A stretch of 16,984 nt of DNA from an uncultured Oscillospiraceae bacterium (lineage in GTDB: Bacteria; Bacillota; Clostridia; Oscillospirales; Ruminococcaceae), in assembly GCA_934446355.1 (NCBI GenBank), contig CAKSEC010000025.1:1-16984 (forward strand). The letters run 5' to 3'. Position 1 is the stretch's first letter, and every line of letters starts with the position of its first letter. Shown piece after piece: positions 6,689 through 13,042 of the stretch. The notes under the pieces were generated by a model, which had not been told where the DNA came from, did not search any database, and saw nothing but the letters and a program-made list of their open reading frames with translations. The position numbers and the translations under genes were made by a program.

Positions 6689-7372
6689 CTATTCTTGGGC
6701 TGACGTTTTGACCGCCTTGTATCCAAGCCCCCTGACCGTGACTATCTGAATATCCTTATTATCTTTCAGGCGGTCACGCAGGCGGTTGATGTGGACGTCC
6801 ACTGTGCGCGCCTCGCTTTCGCTGTCCATGTCCCAGAATTCCTCCATCAGGCTCGCACGTGTAAAGGTCTTGTTCGGGAACGACAGAAGCTTGAACAATA
6901 TCTGAAATTCCTTTTTGGGAAGCTGTATTTCTGTTCCGTTCTGAACCAGCGTGAACGAATCGTATATCAGCACCGTGCTTCCGACGGTTATGCGCTTCTC
7001 CTCCGATATTTTCGCACGCCTGAGCAGCGCACGAATGCGCAGTATCATCTCCACATCGTCCACCGGCTTCACCATCATGTCGTCAGTGCCGAGCATAAAC
7101 GACCGTCTGACGTCCTCTGCGCTGTCACGGGCGGTGATTATCAGCACCGGAATGTTGCTTCCCGCCTCTCTCATAGTGCGCAGAAACGTATATCCGTCCA
7201 TGACCGGCATCATCAGGTCAAGGATAACAAGGTCGATATGGGTGCTCTCCAGCAGCTTCAGGGCTTCCTCGCCGTTTTCAGCTGTGTAGGGCTGATATCC
7301 GTTCTTCCCCAGCGTATATTCATACAGGCGGCGTATATGCGCCTGATCATCGACCACGAGGATATTGAACAT
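6689..7372 (-). CDS. OmpR/PhoB-family response regulator
   Basis: This DNA-binding regulator partners the histidine kinase encoded 31 bp downstream. The receiver domain (1-117) shows the acid pocket D8/D9, phosphoacceptor D52 in LDLMMP, T80 and K102 in VKPV. The usual GADDYLxKP stretch reads GTDDMMVKP. The winged-helix domain (about 126-222) has the typical LPKKEFQILFKLL, RTVDVHINRLRDRLK recognition helix and TVRGLGYKA ending. Length (227) is standard. The ATG lies 3 bp after the ispD stop, and its GGAGG is inside the last ispD codons, implying translational coupling. Its targets are unknown; the operon itself has no clear direct-repeat binding site that I could find. Confidence 0.96.
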   Translation of the reverse strand: MFNILVVDDQAHIRRLYEYTLGKNGYQPYTAENGEEALKLLESTHIDLVILDLMMPVMDGYTFLRTMREAGSNIPVLIITARDSAEDVRRSFMLGTDDMMVKPVDDVEMILRIRALLRRAKISEEKRITVGSTVLIYDSFTLVQNGTEIQLPKKEFQILFKLLSFPNKTFTRASLMEEFWDMDSESEARTVDVHINRLRDRLKDNKDIQIVTVRGLGYKAVKTSAQE

Positions 7373-7375
7373 TGA

Positions 7376-8047
7376 TTACCTCCGTAATACTGCCTGAGCG
7401 ATCGCAAGGTCCTGCGGACGAGTTATCTTCATGTTGCAGGCGGTCACCGGAGTTATATGCACCGGTACTCCGCACAGTTCCAGCAGTGCGCTGTCGTCCG
7501 TCAGCGATTCTGCGGCTGCGCCCAGTCTTTCCACGCAGGACAGGTATAGCCCACGCTCAAACGCCTGAGGTGTCTGCGCTGAATAAAGCGTGCTTCTGTC
7601 CAGTGTAGAAACCACCTCAGAGCCGCTGCACTGCTTTATCGTATCTGTGACAGGCGCTGCAGCTATCGAAGCGTTATACTGAACGGCGTCCGCCAGCACT
7701 CTGTCTATATCAGCCGTTGTGATGAGCGGTCTTGCGCCGTCGTGTATCGCAATATGCGTGCATTCCTCAGACACCTGCTGAAGCGAGTTCTTCACCGACA
7801 GAAAGCGTGAAGCGCCGCCGGAAACCACCGCTTTCAGCTTGGCGACTCCGTGCGACAGGCACAGCGTGCGGTAATGTTCCTCCTCGCCGTGCGGAACAAC
7901 AAGTATTACCTCAGACACCTTGTCCGACGCCTGAAATGCAAGCGCACTGCGCACCACTACGGGAATGCCGCAAAGATCCGCAAGCTGCTTGTTTATTCCG
8001 TTCATGCGGGAAGCGCTCCCCCCCGCCAGTATTATTGCGCAAAACAC
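7376..8047 (-). CDS. ispD: 2-C-methyl-D-erythritol 4-phosphate cytidylyltransferase
   Basis: IspD joins CTP and methylerythritol phosphate to give CDP-methylerythritol, the third step of the MEP isoprenoid pathway. Visible motifs are LAGGSASRM (7-15, with the CTP-binding loop and R14), K20, GGASR (77-81), HDGARP (102-107), APVTDT (131-136), LDRSTLYSAQTPQAF (149-163) and NMKITRPQDL (205-214). Length (223) is normal. The start is GTG at 8047 with GAGG eight bases upstream; no better ATG exists. The gene lies 21 bp after pheA. I see no other MEP genes nearby, so operon placement is not explained by pathway. Ribitol-phosphate cytidylyltransferases (TarI) are related, but the GGASR and KITRPxDL forms fit IspD. 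Confidence 0.92.
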   Translation of the reverse strand: MFCAIILAGGSASRMNGINKQLADLCGIPVVVRSALAFQASDKVSEVILVVPHGEEEHYRTLCLSHGVAKLKAVVSGGASRFLSVKNSLQQVSEECTHIAIHDGARPLITTADIDRVLADAVQYNASIAAAPVTDTIKQCSGSEVVSTLDRSTLYSAQTPQAFERGLYLSCVERLGAAAESLTDDSALLELCGVPVHITPVTACNMKITRPQDLAIAQAVLRR

Positions 8048-8068
8048 TCCGCAGACCTCGCATTTTAC

Positions 8069-9202
8069 TTAATCAGCTGCAAGAAAATTGCCGTGCAGCC
8101 TGAAATATCTGTATTCGTCCTCAAAATTGCTCAGCAGCCTTAATACCACCGGCTGGCTTATATTGCCCGAAAATTCAAGATAGAACATGAATTCGTTCTC
8201 GTCCGTGCGGTATTCCAGCGGCAGCGGCTTACTCTGTATCTTGGTCAGGTCGAGTTCGTTCACCGCAAACTTCGTCAGCATACGGTAAAGAGAACCGGAA
8301 ATATGCGGCAGCGATACTGATACCGCAATGGTATCCGCGCCGTCGTATACCTCGATATCCTTTGAAATGCAGATAAAGCGGGTAGCATTGTTGGGGTCTG
8401 CCGCAATAGAGGGATTCACGATATCCAGCCCGTGAAGCTCTGCACATTCCCTCGAACAGATACACCCAAGTTCGCTGCTGCGGTTCTCTGCAACCATCTG
8501 CGCCGCCATAGCGTTGTTGGCATAGGGAATCACGGTAAGCTGCGGCCGTGCCGAAATATACTCGCCGCACTGCCGTATAGCCTGCTCATGACCGAAAAGA
8601 ATGCGTATATCGTCCTCGGATACGCCCTGCTTCGCTGCAAGCACATGGGTGCAGGGAACTGTAACAGTACGGTTTATATACACATTGTGCTTTTCGAGAA
8701 GCTCCATATTTGCGGTGACCTCGCCCGCAGTGCTGTTTTCCACAGGAAGCACGCCGTAGTCTGCGCTGCCCTTTTCCACAGCCTCGAACACCTCTGCAAA
8801 GCTGGCATGATATTCTATCCTGCCCGCAGGAAACAGCCTGAGCGCCGCCGCATGGCCGTATGCGCCGGCTATGCCCTGAACCGCAACGACCGGGTCAGGC
8901 TTGACGGCGGTCTTGTGCGGTATCTCCCTTGCAGGCGTTATCGTATTGTTCTGGCGGCATTTTGATATATCCATTATGTTCGTGAAAAGAAACTCCGCCG
9001 AACTTTTAAGTTCCTCAGGGGAACGGCTGCGAACAGATTCGATTATCGCCCTTTCACGCTCGCTCTGAAACACCACCATATTGTGTTCCGCCTTGTACTG
9101 CGCCACCTGACAGGTCAGTCCCATACGGCGTGTGAACAGGTCAAGGAGTTGGTCGTCTATAACGTCTATGTTCTTCCTTATCTCGCTTAAATCAAGCTCC
9201 AT
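8069..9202 (-). CDS. pheA: Bifunctional chorismate mutase / prephenate dehydratase (P-protein)
   Basis: This enzyme makes prephenate from chorismate, then phenylpyruvate, the committed steps to phenylalanine. The 377 residues divide into an AroQ-type chorismate mutase (about 1-88, with R10, the RR at 25-26 and the QSERER stretch at 46-51), a prephenate dehydratase domain (about 104-283, with GIAGAYGHAAA, PVENSTAGEV at 153-162 and the catalytic ATRF at 273-276) and a C-terminal ACT domain (about 290-377). In the ACT domain the usual GAL and ESRP effector motifs read GSLYRML and QSKP, so phenylalanine feedback may persist but be altered. The start overlaps the stop of the upstream receptor gene by one base (TAATG), with GGAGGAATT upstream. 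Confidence 0.96.
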   Translation of the reverse strand: MELDLSEIRKNIDVIDDQLLDLFTRRMGLTCQVAQYKAEHNMVVFQSERERAIIESVRSRSPEELKSSAEFLFTNIMDISKCRQNNTITPAREIPHKTAVKPDPVVAVQGIAGAYGHAAALRLFPAGRIEYHASFAEVFEAVEKGSADYGVLPVENSTAGEVTANMELLEKHNVYINRTVTVPCTHVLAAKQGVSEDDIRILFGHEQAIRQCGEYISARPQLTVIPYANNAMAAQMVAENRSSELGCICSRECAELHGLDIVNPSIAADPNNATRFICISKDIEVYDGADTIAVSVSLPHISGSLYRMLTKFAVNELDLTKIQSKPLPLEYRTDENEFMFYLEFSGNISQPVVLRLLSNFEDEYRYFRLHGNFLAAD

Positions 9203-10965
9203 TAAATCAATTCCTCCGATGTTCCGTCCGGGGTGATATCTTCCGTGACCGGTATTCCTTCCATCGTGCCCTCTGATGAAACGTCCTCAGAGGACGGCGC
9301 AGGCGAAGAAGACTCCTCGTAATTCTCAGCAACGAAAACCACGACCAGCTGACCGTGCTCAACATCGACAAGGTCGCCTATATCCACGCTGCACATATAC
9401 ACATTGCCGTTTTCAGCGTCGTTGGAACGCTGCGTCATTATCGAATACTTGATATTCAGCTTGTTCAGTTCGGTGATGTACTTGTCGGGGGTCTTTCCTG
9501 TGTAGTCCGGCAGAGCCACCTTGCTGGGGCCCTTGCTGACCTTTATCTCAACTGTCGTGCCGGGAGAAACAAGACTTTCCGCCGCAACATTCTGGTCGAA
9601 CATCTGCCCGTTTGCGTATTCGTCCGAATATACGTAGGTCGGCACAAATGTGAACGTACCATTGTAACGCTCCGATTCATACTCGAAGCTTCTGCGTGTG
9701 AAATCGGGCACCTTCACGGTATCGCCGATCACCTCTGAATCAGGCTCAGGCTCCGCCTGCGAAGTAGAGGACTCCGGCTCGGAATCGGGCTGCGACGGCT
9801 CAGAAGCCTCCTGCGTTGCCTCCGACGTCTGCGGCAGGCTTGAATCATTGCCTGAGAACGCCCCGTTCAGCGTCAGCGCAAATACCACAACAAACGCTAT
9901 CAGCACGATTCCGGCAAACACCAGCACAGCGATGGTCTTGGCACGTTCCTTGCGCTGCTTCTGCTCACGGCGTGAAAGGTGCTGCTTCTCACCGGGCGCA
10001 GGCTCCGCCGGCTTGGGCTGGCTGAAAAGTCTGTCCACGAACTCGGTGATGGTGCGTATGCGCCTGTCAGGAGAAAGCTCAAGCCCCTCCATTATCACCG
10101 CCGAAATGTTGGCGGGGATATTACGGTTTATCATCATCGGCTCCATAAGGCTTCCGCCGCTGCGTGCGATGGCCTCGGTAGGAGTACAGCCGGTAAGGCA
10201 GCGGTAAAGCACCGCCGCAATGCCGTACACATCTGTCCACGTGCCGTTTATCTCGTTGGTGTATTGCTCAGGCGCAGCAAAGCCGGTGAACACCTCGCAG
10301 GCTATCTCAGTACCCGTAGTCCGTGCGGCAGAGATAGCAAATCCGGTAAGCTTCAGTTCCAGCTTATCAGTCACGAATATCGTAGTGGGAGATATCCCCC
10401 TGTGGATTATCCCCGCAGAGTGAATAAGGCTGAGCGTAGTAAAGAACGGCGAGAAAAGCTCCTTTGCCTGTTCCCACGCTATCTCTCCGGCGGAGTTCGC
10501 AAGGTAGGTCTTAAGGGAAATGCCGTTAATATATTCATACACCGCATACGCCGTATTATTCTCGCAGAACACATCAAGCACAGTCTGAACGTGCGATATG
10601 CCGCGCAGCTTCATCAGCGTGCGGTTGAGGTCGATGAACTCCGACAGATAGGTCTTGTAGAGCGCAGCGGAGGACGGGTCAACCGTTATCTCAGTTTCGC
10701 CCTTTCTGCGCGCGCACAGCGTATCGGGCATGAACTCCTTGATGGTGACCTTTATTCCTGCCGCAGTGTCAAAGCCTATGTATACTGCGCCCTCGCCGTT
10801 ATAGCTTATCACCTTTCCGACGATATAGCGGTCCGCAAGAAAGGTCTTAGGCGCCATGTATGTTGGAATGCAGGGCGTACTGTCGCTGTATCCGCACAGC
10901 TTGCACGGTCCGTCATAGGTCTTGTCGTTCATGCAGCCCATGCACAGTGATGTTTCTTTTATCAT
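9202..10965 (-). CDS. PASTA-domain receptor pseudokinase with N-terminal zinc ribbon
   Basis: The 587-residue protein follows the plan of PknB-type envelope sensors. A zinc ribbon comes first (C8-x2-C11, C21-x2-C24), then a Ser/Thr kinase fold (about 44-314), a helix at about 344-366, a Ser/Glu/Pro-rich outer linker (about 370-415), two PASTA domains (about 417-478 and 483-546) and an acidic tail. The kinase keeps GEGAVY (57-62), the ATP-site Lys (K76) and APEQY (231-235). But the catalytic loop reads HRGISPTTI where HRDxxPxN is expected, and the DFG motif reads GFA (208-210). The catalytic Asp, metal-binding Asn and metal-binding Asp are thus all lost, so phosphotransfer is unlikely. I read these codons directly. 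It is the first gene of the operon, with its own promoter and AGGAG ten bases before the ATG. PASTA domains usually bind peptidoglycan or lipid II. Confidence 0.93.
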   Translation of the reverse strand: MIKETSLCMGCMNDKTYDGPCKLCGYSDSTPCIPTYMAPKTFLADRYIVGKVISYNGEGAVYIGFDTAAGIKVTIKEFMPDTLCARRKGETEITVDPSSAALYKTYLSEFIDLNRTLMKLRGISHVQTVLDVFCENNTAYAVYEYINGISLKTYLANSAGEIAWEQAKELFSPFFTTLSLIHSAGIIHRGISPTTIFVTDKLELKLTGFAISAARTTGTEIACEVFTGFAAPEQYTNEINGTWTDVYGIAAVLYRCLTGCTPTEAIARSGGSLMEPMMINRNIPANISAVIMEGLELSPDRRIRTITEFVDRLFSQPKPAEPAPGEKQHLSRREQKQRKERAKTIAVLVFAGIVLIAFVVVFALTLNGAFSGNDSSLPQTSEATQEASEPSQPDSEPESSTSQAEPEPDSEVIGDTVKVPDFTRRSFEYESERYNGTFTFVPTYVYSDEYANGQMFDQNVAAESLVSPGTTVEIKVSKGPSKVALPDYTGKTPDKYITELNKLNIKYSIMTQRSNDAENGNVYMCSVDIGDLVDVEHGQLVVVFVAENYEESSSPAPSSEDVSSEGTMEGIPVTEDITPDGTSEELI

Positions 10966-11032
10966 TATATGGTTTCTCCTGTAGTTGAGTCTGAGGGCGG
11001 AAAGTCTTTTTTATATAAACCGCCACTATAAT

Positions 11033-11061
11033 AATATACCTCAAACGAGCGTGATTGTCAA
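11033..11061 (-). promoter_or_regulatory. Sigma-A promoter of the ten-gene minus-strand operon
   Basis: On the minus strand TTGACA (11056-11061), a 17-bp spacer and TATATT (11033-11038) precede the pseudokinase start by about 67 bp. It is the only strong promoter I find ahead of the ten genes running down to the terminator at 1584. Confidence 0.8.
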
Positions 11062-11203
11062 CCATTTTGCCGTTTCAGACAGGCGTTTTCGCTAAATTGT
11101 ATCCAAATTGTAATATTTGACCGTCAAAGTGCCAAATGCAGACAGCTATCCCAAGAATAATTTTAGTCAATCTGCCACCGCATTATTGCGCCGTTTGCCT
11201 TGC
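11062..11203. other. Divergent intergenic region with a 13-bp palindrome
   Basis: This gap separates the leftward operon promoter from the rightward promoter at 11204. It contains the perfect inverted repeat TTTGACCGTCAAA (11116-11128) and, beside it, two copies of AAATTGTA (about 11096 and 11105). These could be regulator sites acting on either promoter. I see no gene or RNA structure here. Confidence 0.4.
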
Positions 11204-11232
11204 TTGCATTTTCGGGCGATATGTGATATACT
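11204..11232 (+). promoter_or_regulatory. Sigma-A promoter of the YcxB-like membrane protein gene
   Basis: TTGCAT (11204-11209), a 17-bp spacer and TATACT (11227-11232) lie about 64 bp before the chosen start codon. The -35 hexamer is the same as at 1546 and 16768. Confidence 0.75.
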
Positions 11233-11295
11233 ATAAAATAGTGAGTAAACTAGTATCGTAGGCAAAAAATCATGGCTGCGAAAGGAATAAAATAT

Positions 11296-12018
11296 ATGTT
11301 TATCAGCAAAAAAAGCAAGAATATGGGAGAAAGCACCGAAGCAAAACTCGCGCGTATGCTCGGCGAATTCAACGACGAGAAACGTCCGGACGACGGCAGA
11401 CTGGTGTGCGAAACTCAGTGCAATATGGCAAGGATACGTTCCTTTTCCGATTTCATGTTCCTGATGAAGGTCAGACCCCTGCAGACGGCATGCTACTACG
11501 GCGCGGCGGTATTTTTCCTGCTCGCCGCGGCAGCTTTCTGGTGCTCAGAATGGCTGCTCGGTATAATATTCGTCGTGATTTTCCTCGTGCTCGCAACGCT
11601 CCCGCATAACCTGCGTATACAGTACTTCAACCGGCGTGCCGACACGCTTGAAGATACTTTCGGCTGCATGATCAGCGCAGATTTTTCAGGCGACGAGCAG
11701 CTTGTCCTGACGATAAGTTCACCTCAGGACGCAGACCTTGACGGCGCAGTCCCCGTAAAGACCGAGGAACGTCAAGCGTCCGGCTCGCTCGCTCTGCACG
11801 ACCAGAACGCAAAGCAGATCATCGTGCCCTACAGCAATATCCACCGTGCATACGAATGCAGCCACAGCTTTTATATCTTCCCAGAGGGCGACAAAACACT
11901 TCCCAGTGCAGTAATATGCGACAAAACGCAGTTCGTCTGCGGTACGCCCATGCAGCTTAGGGACAGGCTTGCACGCTGCTGCGGCAAGAGGTTCAAAATA
12001 AAGGTCAAGAAAATGTGA
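11296..12018 (+). CDS. Two-helix membrane protein with YcxB-like C-terminal domain
   Basis: I start at the ATG giving MFISKKSKN because AAGGA (11282-11286) lies nine bases upstream; an in-frame ATG at 11272 has no ribosome-binding site. The product is 240 residues. A charged N-terminal region (1-55) precedes a hydrophobic hairpin: about 66-82 and 85-101 (CYYGAAVFFLLAAAAFW, then LLGIIFVVIFLVLATL). The soluble remainder includes IIVPYSNIHRAYECSHSFYIFP, which resembles the YcxB-like pattern of a polar I-x-W/Y-S-x-I segment followed by a strand and FYIF. The C-terminus is strongly basic (RFKIKVKKM). The function of this family is unknown. A shorter protein of the same general plan lies at 1020-1499. 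It has its own promoter and no neighbour in tight spacing. Confidence 0.8.
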   Translation: MFISKKSKNMGESTEAKLARMLGEFNDEKRPDDGRLVCETQCNMARIRSFSDFMFLMKVRPLQTACYYGAAVFFLLAAAAFWCSEWLLGIIFVVIFLVLATLPHNLRIQYFNRRADTLEDTFGCMISADFSGDEQLVLTISSPQDADLDGAVPVKTEERQASGSLALHDQNAKQIIVPYSNIHRAYECSHSFYIFPEGDKTLPSAVICDKTQFVCGTPMQLRDRLARCCGKRFKIKVKKM

Positions 12019-12067
12019 CTTTCGATGGCTTTATTCATCTGCCGAAAAATAGACGAGAAAAGCAAGC

Positions 12068-12093
12068 GATTTTTGTTATGTTCGCCAAAAATC
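12068..12093. repeat. AT-rich inverted repeat after the YcxB-like gene
   Basis: GATTTTTG (12068-12075) and CAAAAATC (12086-12093) are perfect inverted copies around a 10-nt loop, followed by an A-rich then T-rich stretch. It might weakly end transcription from the left gene, but the stem is AT-rich and no clean T-run follows. Confidence 0.35.
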
Positions 12094-12135
12094 TAAAAAA
12101 ATTTTGTTCAATTCTTAGAAATTCGCTGTTTTGTC

Positions 12136-12165
12136 TTGATTTATATACTGATTCTATTGTATAAT
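12136..12165 (+). promoter_or_regulatory. Sigma-A promoter of the PilZ gene and probably the c-di-GMP cluster
   Basis: TTGATT (12136-12141), an 18-bp spacer and a perfect TATAAT (12160-12165). It predicts a start near 12172 and a leader of about 128 nt before the PilZ gene. Confidence 0.7.
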
Positions 12166-12171
12166 ATGTAC

Positions 12172-12299
12172 AAGAGTATTCTGACAAATTCTGCTCATTT
12201 GGCTGTATCGTGTGGTTTTACAGCACCAGCAGATTTATGATGATCGTTCGATGCACTGCCGAAGCGGCTTTGCTTAATAAATAATGGGGATTGGTGCTG
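12172..12299 (+). other. Long leader of the PilZ gene
   Basis: The predicted 5' untranslated region contains a small perfect hairpin, GCTGTA (12202-12207) with TACAGC (12219-12224), and a weaker fold near 12262-12275. I looked for the conserved cores of c-di-GMP-I (GEMM) riboswitches and did not find them. Its length leaves room for post-transcriptional control, but no known element is recognised. Confidence 0.4.
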
Positions 12300-12968
12300 T
12301 TGATTTTCGGAAATAAAATAGTTAAAACCGAGATCCTTGCCCAGAACGGCACGCTTCTTGCTGCTGCAGAAAAGAATTTTGTCTTTCCGAAGGAGCCTGA
12401 CAGCGGTGACGACAACATCGTGATAGTTAAGGGAAAAGATCTTCCCGAACTTGAGCGTGGCACAAGGGTCATTGTTATTGCATATACAAAAGCTGGCGAT
12501 AGGATAAGGTATGTCGGGGATATCTCAATGTCCCACGACCGCCAGATGAACGTTGCCCTTATGAGGGCGAACAGTACTCAGGTGCTAGAAGAACGCAGGC
12601 GCTTCTTCAAGATAAAGGTCACGCTTGACGGCAGAATGCTGTTCGTGATACGCGATGACAAAACCATAAGATTCGAGGAACCATATCCTGTAGAGGTACA
12701 CGACATAAATGTGGGCGGGGTATTCATCACCTGCCCCTATGAATTGCAGACGGATGACTGCGTATGCGTGGACATCGGGCTTCTTGATGAATACAGGCTG
12801 AACACGATGGCACGCATTCTCAGGGTGCAGCAAAACGAGGCAGGCGAGGTGCTCGGCTACGGCTGCGCATTCGAGAGCCTTACCGCAGCACAGGAGGACG
12901 CCATCGGCAAGTACATAAATCATCAGCAGCTTCTCCAGAGGGCGAAGCAGTTCGGAGAGGAAAGCTGA
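12300..12968 (+). CDS. PilZ-domain protein, candidate c-di-GMP receptor
   Basis: The protein has a YcgR-like plan: an N-terminal beta-rich region (about 1-90) and a C-terminal PilZ domain (about 95-210). The first PilZ motif, usually RxxxR, reads RRFFK (100-104); the second, usually D/NxSxxG, reads DINVGG (135-140). Both keep the frame but have conservative swaps (final Arg to Lys, Ser to Asn), so c-di-GMP binding is plausible yet uncertain. No signal peptide or membrane helix is seen, so it should be cytosolic. No ATG fits; I chose TTG at 12300 because GGGGA (12286-12290) lies nine bases upstream; TTG at 12291 and GTG at 12294 are too close to it. It is followed after 74 bp by a diguanylate cyclase gene, a typical enzyme-receptor pairing. 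Confidence 0.88.
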   Translation: MIFGNKIVKTEILAQNGTLLAAAEKNFVFPKEPDSGDDNIVIVKGKDLPELERGTRVIVIAYTKAGDRIRYVGDISMSHDRQMNVALMRANSTQVLEERRRFFKIKVTLDGRMLFVIRDDKTIRFEEPYPVEVHDINVGGVFITCPYELQTDDCVCVDIGLLDEYRLNTMARILRVQQNEAGEVLGYGCAFESLTAAQEDAIGKYINHQQLLQRAKQFGEES

Positions 12969-13042
12969 GAAACACCGCACGCAGCCCGTCTGCGCAGGCA
13001 GTGATACATAAATAATTTAAGATATCAGGGGGATAAGGTATT

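Noticed and set aside
9979..10950. A 323-codon plus-strand frame opposite the pseudokinase
   Set aside because: Arg/His-rich shadow translation with no start signals; the opposite strand has clear domains.
12172..12299. c-di-GMP riboswitch in the leader of the PilZ gene
   Set aside because: I could not find the conserved core and tetraloop-receptor elements; only small unrelated hairpins are visible.
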